A stretch of DNA of 45,984 bases from Pseudomonadota bacterium (GCA_023403845.1 JAEYDL010000005.1:1-45984); one strand, 5' to 3'; positions 15,926 through 24,801 are shown, counted from the first letter of the stretch. The notes: a model not told the origin generated them from the letters alone. Numbers and translations are program-made.

Positions 15926-17134
15926 ATGGTCCGTTACATATCCTCACTTCCATCCCCCGCGTGGGAAAACGCCGTGCCGCGCACGCTGTCGCTCCTGGGC
16001 TGCACCGGTTCCATCGGAGTAAGCACGCTCAAGGTTATCGAATCACACCCGGACCTGTTCTCCGTGGTCGCGCTGGCCGCCGGGCGCAATATCCGTCTGC
16101 TTGCCGCGCAGGCCAACCGCTGGAGGCCCTCCTGGCTTGGCATTCAGGACGAAACGCTGCGCGCACCGCTCATGGAACTGCTTGCTCCAGGCTATCATCC
16201 GGAAATTCTGGCCGGGCAAAAGGGGTATGCGGTTCTCGCCTCTCTCCCTGAAATTTCCACTGTCCTCTCCGCTCAGGTAGGAGCCGCCGGTCTGCGCGCC
16301 ACGCTTTCCGCCGCCGAATCGGGCAAGGTCATCTGCCTTGCCAACAAGGAATCCCTCGTCCTTGCGGGCGACATGCTGCGCGGCATCTGCACCCGTACCG
16401 GCGCGGTCATTCTGCCCGTGGACTCCGAACACAACGCCATCTTTCAGGGATTGCACAACCGTTCCCCAGAAACGGTGAACCGGATCATCCTCACCGCATC
16501 AGGCGGTCCTTTCAGGGGCAAGACCCGCGAATTTCTCGCCGGGGTTACGCCGGAACAGGCGCTGCGCCATCCCAACTGGAACATGGGGGCAAAAATCACC
16601 ATCGACTCGGCCACCATGATGAACAAAGGGCTGGAAATCATCGAGGCTCATCATCTCTACGGCCTGCCTTCCGCCCGGATCGGCGTGCTGGTGCATCCCC
16701 AGTCGCAGGTCCATTCACTGGTGGAGTTCACTGACGGCTCTCTCATGGCGCATATGGGAACACCGGACATGCGTATGCCCATTGCCTATTGCCTCGCCTG
16801 GCCCCGCTGCCTCAATGTGGGAGTCCCTCAGCTCAATCTGGCCATGAGCCGCACCTTGACCTTTGAAGAGCCGGACTTACTCTCTTTTCCGTGTCTCGAT
16901 ATTGCCCGCCAGACGCTCGGCAAAGGCAGTCAGTTCGCGGTGACACTGAATGCCGCCAATGAAGTGGCCGTGGAAGCCTTCCTTGCCGGGCGTATCGGCT
17001 TCATGGACATCCCGGATCTTGTTTCACGGGCTCTGGACGCCTGTACGGCCAAGCCCCCGACCTCGCTCGAGGAAATCGAACAACTGGATCAGGAAACCCG
17101 ACGCAACGTCGGCCTTCGTATAGAGCAACGCTAG
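15926..17134 (+). CDS. dxr: 1-deoxy-D-xylulose 5-phosphate reductoisomerase
   Basis: A 402-residue enzyme making 2-C-methylerythritol 4-phosphate from DXP with NADPH, the committed step of the MEP isoprenoid pathway that feeds UppS. The NADPH site LGCTGSIGVSTLKVIE, the ANKESLV motif, the metal and substrate motifs PVDSEHNAIFQ and ASGGPFRG, and HPNWNMGAKITIDSATMMNK are all present. ATG 15926 gives about 17 residues before the first beta strand and lacks a clear ribosome site; a GTG near 15974 would remove most of this lead. Directly abuts rseP. Confidence 0.97.
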   Translation: MVRYISSLPSPAWENAVPRTLSLLGCTGSIGVSTLKVIESHPDLFSVVALAAGRNIRLLAAQANRWRPSWLGIQDETLRAPLMELLAPGYHPEILAGQKGYAVLASLPEISTVLSAQVGAAGLRATLSAAESGKVICLANKESLVLAGDMLRGICTRTGAVILPVDSEHNAIFQGLHNRSPETVNRIILTASGGPFRGKTREFLAGVTPEQALRHPNWNMGAKITIDSATMMNKGLEIIEAHHLYGLPSARIGVLVHPQSQVHSLVEFTDGSLMAHMGTPDMRMPIAYCLAWPRCLNVGVPQLNLAMSRTLTFEEPDLLSFPCLDIARQTLGKGSQFAVTLNAANEVAVEAFLAGRIGFMDIPDLVSRALDACTAKPPTSLEEIEQLDQETRRNVGLRIEQR

Positions 17135-18265
17135 ATGGATTTTATCGTTTCAGCCCTTTCGCACTGGGAAAACGCCCTTGCCGTGGTGCTTGTGCTCGGC
17201 GGGCTTATCTTCTTTCATGAACTCGGCCATTTCAGCGTGGCACGGATGCTCGGCATCGGCGTGCGCACGTTTTCACTCGGTTTCGGCCCCAAGCTGTTCA
17301 CCCTGAGGCGCGGTAAAACGGACTATTGCCTTTCTCTGGTACCTCTCGGCGGTTATGTAGCGCTTGCTGGAGAGGAAGACGGTGAAGGTCCCGCTCCCGC
17401 CGAAGGCAAGGAGGTGGACGGAGTCCTCTTCCCACCGGAAGAACTCTTTTCGGAACGTCCTGCATGGCACCGTCTGCTGGTGGTGCTGGCCGGCCCTGTG
17501 GCCAACTTCATTCTGGCCCTCATCATCTACTGCGGCCTTGCCTGGGCACAGGGACAGACCTATCTGCTCCCGGTGATCGGCGGCGTCATGCCAGATTCCC
17601 CCGCAGCGGCCGCGGGCATTCGCCCCGGCGACGCCATTCTCTCCATCGACGGCAGGGCCGTCTCCATGTGGAACGAAGTTCCCGAGGCCATCGGCGCGAA
17701 ACAGGGGGCTCCGGTCACCATCGTCCTTTCCCGCGGCGGTCAGGAGCAGACGCTTACCCTTGCACCGGAACCCGGAACCCGGCCCAACGCTTTCGGCGAA
17801 GAACAGCCAGCATGGCTGATCGGCATTTCCGCCCCCACAGATGCGAGCCATGTGGGCAGTTTGCCCCTGGGGCCGATGGATTCCTTGCGGGCAGGCGCTC
17901 AGCGCACCTGGGACATGATCGTCTTCACCTGTGAGAGTTTCGTCAAACTGGCCCAGCGCGTCGTGCCTCTGGACAACGTAGGCGGACCGATCCTCATCGC
18001 TCAGATGGTCGGAAAGACCGCCGACGTGGGTGTATCCGCCGTTCTGGTCATCGCCGCGCTCATCAGCGTGAATCTGGGCATCCTGAACCTGCTGCCCATT
18101 CCCGTGCTGGACGGCGGGCATATCGTCTTCCTTCTTCTGGAAATGGCCACGCGCCGCCCCGTCAGCCTCACAGCCCGGGACTACGCCACCCGCGTAGGCA
18201 TGGGGTTGTTGCTTCTGCTCATGCTGTTCGCCACATGGAACGATCTGTCGAGGCTTTTTTCGTGA
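17135..18265 (+). CDS. rseP: RIP-type site-2 zinc metalloprotease (RseP)
   Basis: A 376-residue inner-membrane protease of the site-2 family, which cuts anti-sigma factors and signal-peptide remnants within the membrane. The first membrane helix holds the zinc motif HELGHF (HExxH, near residue 28). One PDZ domain (about residues 145-225) has SPAAAAGIRPGDAILSIDGR. The third zinc ligand lies in NLLPIPVLDGGHI near the C-terminus. One PDZ domain rather than the two of E. coli RseP fits its shorter length. ATG follows the dxr stop with no gap, and the last bases overlap tsaB (GTGA). Confidence 0.95.
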   Translation: MDFIVSALSHWENALAVVLVLGGLIFFHELGHFSVARMLGIGVRTFSLGFGPKLFTLRRGKTDYCLSLVPLGGYVALAGEEDGEGPAPAEGKEVDGVLFPPEELFSERPAWHRLLVVLAGPVANFILALIIYCGLAWAQGQTYLLPVIGGVMPDSPAAAAGIRPGDAILSIDGRAVSMWNEVPEAIGAKQGAPVTIVLSRGGQEQTLTLAPEPGTRPNAFGEEQPAWLIGISAPTDASHVGSLPLGPMDSLRAGAQRTWDMIVFTCESFVKLAQRVVPLDNVGGPILIAQMVGKTADVGVSAVLVIAALISVNLGILNLLPIPVLDGGHIVFLLLEMATRRPVSLTARDYATRVGMGLLLLLMLFATWNDLSRLFS

Positions 18266-19056
18266 ACGACTACACACTGATTCTCAATGCTGCGGAAGCC
18301 CGTATTCAGATAGTTCTGTCCCGAGAGGGGACCTTTGTCTGCGCCGAGGAGTGGAGCGCACCCTCACAGGGCACGGAATTGCTCACCCCCGTACTGGCCG
18401 ACATGCTGCGCCGTCTGAACATGCGGCCGAAAGACATTACCCGCATTGCCTGCGTGGCCGGTCCCGGCAGCTTCACAGGTCTGCGTCTGGTTCTGACTAC
18501 GGCAGCGGCCTTCCGTCGGGTCACCGGGGCCGAAGTGGCCGCCCTCAGCACGTTGCATGCGCTGGCGGCAAGCCTGCCCGGCGGCCTGCTGCCGAACAGC
18601 GACGATGCCGTGCGGGTTCGCGTGGTCACCCATGCCCGACGGGGACTCGTGCATGGTCAGGACTTCCTGTGCGGCTCCGGTCTGCCCATCCCTGTGGGTG
18701 AACCCACCATGTGGCAGATCGAAACGGCCTGCATGGACCCGTTGCCCCGTTTCATGATCGGTAGCGGCGTAGCCAGAAATCTGAACTTTTTCAGGGAACG
18801 CCTGGCCGAGCGAAAAGAGTGCAGACTTCTGCCGGGCGACTTTGACCAGCCGACGCCGCGCGCCCTGTTGGCTCTGACTGCGGCTTTGCCGGAAACGGCG
18901 TGGGAACGCCAGGATATCACCCCCCTCTATCTCCGCCCCTGCGATGCCGTGGACAACCTCGCCTCCATCGCCGGCAAGCGGGGCCAAAATCCGGAAGAAG
19001 CCTATGCGGAACTGAACCGACTGCTCGCACCAATCAGCCCCGCACAAATTCACTAA
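18262..19056 (+). CDS. tsaB: tRNA threonylcarbamoyladenosine synthesis protein TsaB
   Basis: A 264-residue ASKHA-fold protein; with TsaD and TsaE it makes the t6A base at position 37 of ANN-decoding tRNAs. The start LILNAAEARIQIVLSREG matches the first ASKHA strand pair. The motif ITRIACVAGPGSFTGLRLVL is the family signature, and a second-domain region follows (ALSTLHALAASLPG). The chosen start is GTG 18262, overlapping the rseP stop (GTGA) with GAGG eight bases upstream; an ATG at 18235 would run 31 bases into rseP. The C-terminus is longer than in E. coli TsaB. TsaD and TsaE are not in this window. Confidence 0.9.
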   Translation: MNDYTLILNAAEARIQIVLSREGTFVCAEEWSAPSQGTELLTPVLADMLRRLNMRPKDITRIACVAGPGSFTGLRLVLTTAAAFRRVTGAEVAALSTLHALAASLPGGLLPNSDDAVRVRVVTHARRGLVHGQDFLCGSGLPIPVGEPTMWQIETACMDPLPRFMIGSGVARNLNFFRERLAERKECRLLPGDFDQPTPRALLALTAALPETAWERQDITPLYLRPCDAVDNLASIAGKRGQNPEEAYAELNRLLAPISPAQIH

Positions 19057-19152
19057 GCGCGATGGAGAGTCCCGACGCCTCTTTCCGGAAGGAAAGCCTC
19101 TGTAAATGCCGTCGCACTGCCCCTGTTGAATGACACAAGGAGAAAGATTCTT

Positions 19153-19662
19153 ATGGAATACAAAGAAATCAGACCGGGAGAACTTCAAGGCAATACATTC
19201 AACATGATCGGAAGGGAGTGGATGCTCGTTGCCGCCGGCGATAGCGAAGCCGGATGCAACGCCATGACCGCATCCTGGGGCGGCATGGGCGTGATGTGGC
19301 GCAAGGACGTGGCTTTCGTGGTTATTCGCCCGCAGCGCTACACCAAGGAATTCATGGACCGGGAAACTCGCTTCTCCCTTTCCTTCTTCGGCAAGGAATA
19401 CCGCAAGAGCCTGTCCTGGATGGGGTCCGTTTCCGGACGCGAGGAAAAGAACAAAATGACCAAAAGCGGACTGACTCCGGTCATCCTGCACGGTGTTCCC
19501 TGCTTCCAGGAGGCTGAAACGACTCTGATCTGCCGCAAGCTCTTTGCCCAGCCCTTTGATCCCGCCGGGTTCATTGATCCCGCCATCGTGCCGGAATTTT
19601 ATCCCGGAAACGACTTCCATACCCTGTACATCGCGGAAATTGAAAAGGTCCTGATCAAATAG
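19153..19662 (+). CDS. Flavin reductase-like FMN-binding protein
   Basis: A 169-residue protein of the flavin-reductase, split-barrel FMN-binding family. The marks are NAMTASWGGMGVMWRKDVAF followed by VVIRPQRYTKEFMD (flavin-binding strands) and FSLSFFGKEYRKSLSWMGSVSGRE. Such small proteins reduce or bind free flavin; the physiological partner is not shown. AAGGAG lies nine bases before ATG 19153, so this start is firm. It lies 96 bases after tsaB and ends in a terminator. Confidence 0.88.
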   Translation: MEYKEIRPGELQGNTFNMIGREWMLVAAGDSEAGCNAMTASWGGMGVMWRKDVAFVVIRPQRYTKEFMDRETRFSLSFFGKEYRKSLSWMGSVSGREEKNKMTKSGLTPVILHGVPCFQEAETTLICRKLFAQPFDPAGFIDPAIVPEFYPGNDFHTLYIAEIEKVLIK

Positions 19663-19683
19663 CACGGGAAAGATTCTCCACTG

Positions 19684-19718
19684 AAGCGGCACCCTGCATA
19701 TATCAGGATGCCGCTTTT
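19684..19718 (+). terminator. Rho-independent terminator
   Basis: AAGCGGCA (19684-19691) pairs with TGCCGCTT, extended inside by CCTG/CAGG across a small mismatch, and is followed by six further T. It closes the long plus-strand block. Confidence 0.85.
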
Positions 19719-20099
19719 TTTGCGCCCTGTTCCCCGGCATATCTCGAGCAGGCATTTTCCCCTTGCCAAAACGTCCGGGAAAACGGCAGGTTCATTGTAC
19801 CATCCGAAGCCCCGGAAATTCCATTGGCCCTTCTGCACAGGTACTCCGCGCCTTCCCATCCGTATAAAAAGCCCCCGCCGGTCCGGGTTTCCCGGTTCCG
19901 GGGAGGCATCTTCTTTTTGGGGACCACCTGCTATAACATTACGGTCGCAGCTCCCGGAGCAAAGTTCTCCTGCAGAACGGCCCGGTTCATTCGGAGAGAA
20001 ACGAACTCATTATTTTTTTGCCAGTTGTCTGAAATTTTATGGATCAAGACATCCTTTGCCATAACAGCACGTTCGGGAAAACGTTTCTGTCCGGAGAGG
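19719..20099. other. Intergenic, no gene seen
   Basis: About 380 bases between convergent transcription units. Open frames on both strands have no family resemblance and no ribosome site. GC-rich short inverted strings (CCCCCGCCGG near 19870, CCGGTTCCGG near 19890) are present, but no clean terminator for ahbA was found. Confidence 0.45.
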
Positions 20100-20579
20100 C
20101 TATTCTTCCATCTGGAAATCGACTCGAATCTTGTACACCCGTTCGGCCGGCAAGTTCAGAATAGGGACGCCGGTCTTTGTGGAAATTTCATTCAGGAGAT
20201 CGCAAATGGCCTGCCATGAAGGACCAATGGCGGAAAACCATACGTTATAGGCATGCCGCCGCAGATAGTTATGCGTCACGCCCACATGCCGGTTCACTTC
20301 GGTAATGAAGGCGTCCATTTTGTCTTCCGGCACCTTGGCAGCGCACAGGGTCGAACGAAACCCGAGCTTCGCGGACTGAAAATTCGCACCGAGACGACGA
20401 ATGATTCTGGTCTGACGTAATCTGCGTACCCGCTTCAGAGCTTCCTCCTCAGAAATGCCCAGACGTTCTCCGATAATTGCGTACGGACGGGCTTCCAGCG
20501 GGAAGTCAGTCTGAATGATATCCAGCACACGCTTGTCCAGAAGATCAAGCTGGTCGGCGGCGTCCTTGTATGTCGTCAT
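20100..20579 (-). CDS. ahbA: Siroheme decarboxylase subunit, AhbA-type
   Basis: A 159-residue Lrp/AsnC-like protein: an N-terminal winged helix (residues 1-65, LDLLDKRVLDIIQTDFPLEA then LGISEEEALKRVRRLRQTRI) and a C-terminal ferredoxin-like part with HNYLRRHAYNVWFSAIGPSW. In the alternative heme pathway AhbA and AhbB together remove two carboxyl groups from siroheme, giving didecarboxysiroheme; the HNYLRRHAYNVWF pattern is what I associate with the A (NirL/G-like) subunit. ATG 20579 has AGGAG eight bases upstream; the longer frame to 20636 is not needed. It lies downstream of ahbD on the same strand but behind a terminator, with its own candidate promoter. Its partner AhbB is not in this window. 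Confidence 0.85.
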   Translation of the reverse strand: MTTYKDAADQLDLLDKRVLDIIQTDFPLEARPYAIIGERLGISEEEALKRVRRLRQTRIIRRLGANFQSAKLGFRSTLCAAKVPEDKMDAFITEVNRHVGVTHNYLRRHAYNVWFSAIGPSWQAICDLLNEISTKTGVPILNLPAERVYKIRVDFQMEE

Positions 20580-21149
20580 GGAGTTTCTCCTTTTTGACGT
20601 CTGAATCGGTTCGATGCTTCTTGGGGACCGGCCCATTCATTCGAATGGACATCACCTCAGCCCTGTGAGACTGTCTGAAAAACAAATTTTATGTATGTCC
20701 CACACTTGCCGCTCCAAAGCAAGTTGTCAAGGGAATGAAGGGATGTCCAGAGAATTTACCTCGTATCTGACCGTCATGTCGCAACCCGGTGCGAGAAAAA
20801 TTCTGTCGGAGAGACGCGTCTTGCAGGTCGACATGCGAATCAGAAATCTGAACGCGCTCCCCGACCCCAATATACGAAAAATACGCCCGGACACAAATTC
20901 CGAAACATGGTTCCACTTCCCGAATGAGCCTTTCAGCTTCAGGCAACATCTAATTGTTCATCCCCGGGATGCGTTGTCCCTCCGCTGTCTGATTTCAGGC
21001 AAGTCTGTTTCATTCCACACAGTAATCAGATAGCCATCCAGTATCGCTGATAACCGCAAGCAACCACGCGCAAGGTCTCCGAAAATGAAAACCGAGGCTC
21101 CTTCTACGATGCCCGTGCGCTGTCCCGAACCGACTCGAACCTGCAGATA
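20580..21149. other. Gene-free spacer upstream of ahbA
   Basis: About 570 bases between ahbA and the ahbD terminator. It holds the candidate ahbA promoter/operator at 20704-20730. The remaining open frames on both strands are not protein-like. It is the longest gene-free stretch in the window, so a small RNA or very short gene is possible, but I see no specific sign of one. Confidence 0.5.
20704..20730 (-). promoter_or_regulatory. Candidate ahbA promoter -35 box with inverted repeat
   Basis: On the minus strand TTGACA (20730-20725) is followed at once by ACTTGC-N9-GCAAGT (20724-20704), a 6-9-6 inverted repeat where RNA polymerase would sit. The -10 box is not convincing (AAGTGT at 17 bases), which would suit a regulated promoter. 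The binding protein is unknown. Confidence 0.35.
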
Positions 21150-21192
21150 CGAAAAAAACAACAGCCTGTCTCCGAAAAAACGGAGACAGGCT
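21150..21192 (-). terminator. Rho-independent terminator of the ahbC-hemB-ahbD operon
   Basis: A perfect 12-base-pair stem (AGCCTGTCTCCG with CGGAGACAGGCT, 21163-21192) with a 6-base loop. On the minus strand it is followed after four bases by seven T (21158-21152). It lies about 95 bases past the ahbD stop. Confidence 0.85.
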
Positions 21193-21288
21193 CAAACGGT
21201 AAGGCGGCACATACAGACAAAAAGCCTGCTTTCCTGCCCGGGTGGAGGATAAAAAGGGATTCCCCATCGCCCTCGGAAAGAGCGACGT

Positions 21289-22506
21289 CTATTTTCTCAG
21301 CGTCCGAGGCTGGTAAGTGCACAAAGGCTCCTCACCCATGTAGTCCCCATCCATGCTCCAGGCTCTGGCCCGGCAGCCACCGCAAACCTTATGGAACTCG
21401 CACACGCCGCATTTGCCCTTGTATTCCGACTGGTCCCGGAACTGCCGGAAAGGTTCGGCGGTACGCCAGATTTCAGGAAACGGCGTTTCGCGCACGTTGC
21501 CGCAATCCAGCGTCAGGTAACCGCACGGCTGTACCTGCCCGACATGGCTGATAAAACAAAACCCGGTTCCGCCGAGACACCCCCGCGTCATGGCGTCCAT
21601 GCCGAACGTGGCCGGAGTGACGGAAACGCCCTCCTCCCGGGCCCGCTGGCGCATGATGCGATAGTAATGCGGCGCGCAGGTAGCCTTGAGGTGCATGGAG
21701 GTCGTCTTGCGGAAGTCATAGAACCAGTGCAGCACGTCCTCATATTCCTCTGCCGTGATGACCTGATCGGCCAGCCCGGAGGCCCGCCCCATGGGCACGA
21801 GCAGGAAGATATGCCATGCCGCCGCGCCAATCCGTTCGCAAAGCTCAAATATCTTCTTGAAATCATGAAGATTATTTCGAGTTACCGTGGTGTTGATCTG
21901 AAACTCCACTCCGCTTTGCTTCAGATATTCGATGCCCCGCATGGAAGCGTCGAAGGCTCCGGGCACGCAACGGAATGCATCGTGCGTTTCCGCGTTGTAG
22001 CCGTCGATGGAAATGGAGCAACGCTGCACGCCCGCATCGCGAATCATGACCGCATTTTCCGGCGTGATGAGCGTCCCGTTCGGCGACATGACGCAGCGCA
22101 ACCCCTTGCCCGTGGCATAGGCTATCAGCTCGTACACATCGGGACGCATCATGGGATCGCCGCCGGTGAAGATGATGATCGGGTTTCCCACATCGGGAAA
22201 TGTGTCGATCAGGGCCTTGGCTTCGGTCGTGGACAGTTCTCCCTCGTAGGGTTCGGTGTGCGCCTCGGCCCGGCAATGCCGACAAGCCAGATTGCAGGAA
22301 CGGGTCACTTCCCAGGCGATCAGCCGACAGGCGGGTGAACCGTCCTCCAGCGTTCTGGGCATGGCGGGCATTCCACCCGGGTGTCCGGCTCCGGCATGCC
22401 CAGTCCCCGGACGCCCGGTTTCAGCATGCGCTGATCCCGGATGACCGAAACCGGCTGCGCTCTCTTCCTCTTCGCCGAGTCCGCAGGGGGGTTCATGACA
22501 GATCAT
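21289..22506 (-). CDS. ahbD: AhbD, heme synthase (radical SAM)
   Basis: A 405-residue radical SAM enzyme for the last step of the siroheme-dependent pathway: oxidative decarboxylation of two propionates of Fe-coproporphyrin III to the vinyls of heme b. The SAM-cluster motif CNLACRHC supplies C71, C75 and C78. IIFTGGDPMMR is the SAM-binding 'GGE'-type motif with D for E. A C-terminal SPASM-like cysteine set (CGGCRARAW and others) should hold a second 4Fe-4S cluster. Residues 19-45 form an odd Gly/His/Pro-rich segment (GHPG, GHAG, GHPGG). ATG 22506 overlaps the hemB stop (ATGA) with GGAGGGG upstream; a GTG at 22515 is also in frame. Last gene of the mnmA-ahbC-hemB-ahbD unit. Confidence 0.9.
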   Translation of the reverse strand: MICHEPPCGLGEEEESAAGFGHPGSAHAETGRPGTGHAGAGHPGGMPAMPRTLEDGSPACRLIAWEVTRSCNLACRHCRAEAHTEPYEGELSTTEAKALIDTFPDVGNPIIIFTGGDPMMRPDVYELIAYATGKGLRCVMSPNGTLITPENAVMIRDAGVQRCSISIDGYNAETHDAFRCVPGAFDASMRGIEYLKQSGVEFQINTTVTRNNLHDFKKIFELCERIGAAAWHIFLLVPMGRASGLADQVITAEEYEDVLHWFYDFRKTTSMHLKATCAPHYYRIMRQRAREEGVSVTPATFGMDAMTRGCLGGTGFCFISHVGQVQPCGYLTLDCGNVRETPFPEIWRTAEPFRQFRDQSEYKGKCGVCEFHKVCGGCRARAWSMDGDYMGEEPLCTYQPRTLRK

Positions 22507-23495
22507 CGCACCCACCCCTCCTTCAGAGCCTGTTCCGCGTAATAGGTCATGATGAGCTTGGCTCCGGCCCGACGGATGCCAAGCAGCGCCTCCCTGACCA
22601 CGGCGGCCTCGTCGATCCAGCCGTTCAGGGCCGCGGCCTTGATCATGGAATATTCGCCACTGACCTGATAGGCGGCCACAGGAACATCAAAATTGTCGCG
22701 CACCAGCCGGATGATGTCCTGATAGGGCCCGGCGGGCTTGATCATGATGATGTCCGCACCCTCGGCAATATCCGCCGCGGCTTCGCGCATGGCCTCCACT
22801 GCATTCCCGGGATCCATCTGATAGGTCTTGCGGTCGCCGTGCTGCGGCGCAGATTCCGCAGCATCGCGGAAGGGACCATAGAAGGCAGAGGCGTATTTCA
22901 CGGCATAGGACATGATCGGAATGTTGATGAATCCGGCCTCGTCCAGAGCCGCGCGGATAGCCTGCACGCGCCCGTCCATCATGTCGGACGGAGCCACGAT
23001 GTCGGCTCCCGCCTCCGCATGGCTCAGGGCCGTTCTGGCGATCAGCTCCAGCGTGGGATCATTCTCTACCTCTCCACAGGTGTCTCCCTGCCGCAGAATG
23101 CCGCAGTGACCATGCGAGGTATACTCGCACAGGCATACGTCCGTAGCCACCTGCAACTCGGGCCACCGGGACTTGAGCAGACGTACGGCCTGTTGCACGA
23201 TGCCGTCCCCGGCATAGGCCTCGGTGGCGTACTCATCCTTGCTTTTGGGAATGCCGAACAGCATGAGCGACCGCAGTCCCGCATCCACGGCTTCGCCCAC
23301 AGTTTTCTCCAGCTGACGCAGCGAAAGCTGATACTGACCCGGCATGGACGGAATTTCCTTCCTGAACTCCTCATCCGGCGTATCGACCACAAAATAAAGC
23401 ATCATGAGATCGGAAGCCGAAAGGCTTGTTTCCCGCACCATTTCCCGAATGACCGGATTACGCCGCAGGCGGCGTCCGCGATAGAATTCGTTCAT
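22503..23495 (-). CDS. hemB: Delta-aminolevulinic acid dehydratase (porphobilinogen synthase)
   Basis: A 330-residue enzyme that joins two 5-aminolevulinate molecules into porphobilinogen, an early step for siroheme, heme and B12. The zinc-type active site is visible as VCLCEYTSHGHCG with three cysteines. The two Schiff-base lysines lie in SYAVKYASAFYGPFRDAA and IIMIKPAGPYQDII. Normal length. AAGGACAGAGAA precedes ATG 23495. It sits between ahbC and ahbD, so precursor formation and the terminal heme steps are expressed together. Confidence 0.98.
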   Translation of the reverse strand: MNEFYRGRRLRRNPVIREMVRETSLSASDLMMLYFVVDTPDEEFRKEIPSMPGQYQLSLRQLEKTVGEAVDAGLRSLMLFGIPKSKDEYATEAYAGDGIVQQAVRLLKSRWPELQVATDVCLCEYTSHGHCGILRQGDTCGEVENDPTLELIARTALSHAEAGADIVAPSDMMDGRVQAIRAALDEAGFINIPIMSYAVKYASAFYGPFRDAAESAPQHGDRKTYQMDPGNAVEAMREAAADIAEGADIIMIKPAGPYQDIIRLVRDNFDVPVAAYQVSGEYSMIKAAALNGWIDEAAVVREALLGIRRAGAKLIMTYYAEQALKEGWVR

Positions 23496-23576
23496 TTCTC
23501 TGTCCTTGTGTGAAGAACGTCCGGGGAATCACCGCGCGATCCCGTCCGGCAAGGACGGAACCCCGCGCGTGGAGGC

Positions 23577-24764
23577 CTATTCCGGCTGACGGATTTCCTC
23601 ATCCGTGAGGTAGCAGGCCGGATCTTCGGCCCACTCATCACCATAGTACGCTTCGGCACGGGAACGAAAATTGCCGCCGCAGATATTCAGGAAGCGGCAA
23701 TGCGCGCAACGTCCCTTCACATACGCCTTCTTGTTCTTCATCTTGTGCAGCAGCTCGATACCGGGATCATCCCAGATTTCGGAGAACGGACGCTCGAGCA
23801 CGTTGCCGAAGGTATGATTGCGCCAGAACTGGTCGGCATGAACCTTGCCGTCCCACGAAATACAGCCGATGCCGCGCCCGGAGCTGTTCCCCTCATTGAA
23901 CTGAAGCAGCTTGAACACTTCCTCGGCGCGTTTCGGGTCTTCCTTCTGCATGCGCATCCAGACGTAGGGGCCATCGGCATGGTTGTCCACGGTAAGCACT
24001 TCCGTGGGCCGCCCTTCCTCAAACAACGCCCTGGTTTCATCCATAATGAGATCGACCACGGCGCGGGTTTCCGCATGATTCAGGTCTTCCTTGATCAGTT
24101 CGGAACCGCGGCCCGAATACACCAGATGATAGAAGCAGATACGCGGCACTTCAAGTTCGCGCAGCAACTTGAATACCTTGGGAATTTCCACAGCGTTGCG
24201 CTTGTTGATCGTGAAGCGGAATCCCACCTTGAGACCTTCGGCCTTGCAGTTCTCCACACCCTGCAGAGCCTTCCTGTAGGAATTCGGCACGCCCCGGAAC
24301 TTGTCATGCACTTCCTCCGCGCCGTCCAGAGAAATCCCCACATAGGACAGGTTGATGGCCTTGAGTTCACGCGCCTTTTCCTTGGTGATCAGTGTGCCGT
24401 TGGTGGAGATGACCGCACGCATGCCCTTTTCCGTAGCGTAGGCGGCCAGTTCAGGCAGGTCGCGCCGCACCAGCGGTTCCCCGCCGGAAAACAGCATGAC
24501 CGGAGCGCCATAGGCGGAGAGGTCGTCAATGATGGCCTTGCCCTGTTCTGTAGAGATTTCGTCCTGGCCCTCCGGATCAACGGCCTGCGCATAACAGTGC
24601 ACGCATTTCAGATTGCAGCGGCGGGTCATGTTCCACACTACCACGGGTTTCTTGTCTTCAGAGAACTGAAGCAGGTGGGAAGGAAGCTGACTCGAATGCC
24701 GTCCGTAACGCAGGGCGTCGGAAGGCTCGACCTGACCGCAATACAGCTTGGATATGCCTATCAT
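23577..24764 (-). CDS. ahbC: AhbC, didecarboxysiroheme side-chain-removing radical SAM enzyme
   Basis: A 395-residue radical SAM protein that removes the two acetate side chains of 12,18-didecarboxysiroheme, leaving methyls and giving Fe-coproporphyrin III. The N-terminus MIGISKLYCGQVEPSDALRY is typical of AhbC. The cluster motif CNLKCVHC supplies C50, C54 and C57; LFSGGEPLVRRD is the SAM-binding GGE motif; and a C-terminal cysteine set (CAHCRFLNICGG, then a later C) marks an auxiliary iron-sulfur cluster. The start at ATG 24764 follows AAGGAG; the upstream open frame lies over mnmA and is not used. It begins 37 bases after mnmA ends. Confidence 0.92.
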   Translation of the reverse strand: MIGISKLYCGQVEPSDALRYGRHSSQLPSHLLQFSEDKKPVVVWNMTRRCNLKCVHCYAQAVDPEGQDEISTEQGKAIIDDLSAYGAPVMLFSGGEPLVRRDLPELAAYATEKGMRAVISTNGTLITKEKARELKAINLSYVGISLDGAEEVHDKFRGVPNSYRKALQGVENCKAEGLKVGFRFTINKRNAVEIPKVFKLLRELEVPRICFYHLVYSGRGSELIKEDLNHAETRAVVDLIMDETRALFEEGRPTEVLTVDNHADGPYVWMRMQKEDPKRAEEVFKLLQFNEGNSSGRGIGCISWDGKVHADQFWRNHTFGNVLERPFSEIWDDPGIELLHKMKNKKAYVKGRCAHCRFLNICGGNFRSRAEAYYGDEWAEDPACYLTDEEIRQPE

Positions 24765-24801
24765 GAAAACTCCTTGGAGGTTAAATAGCTCTATAAGGGC
24801 G

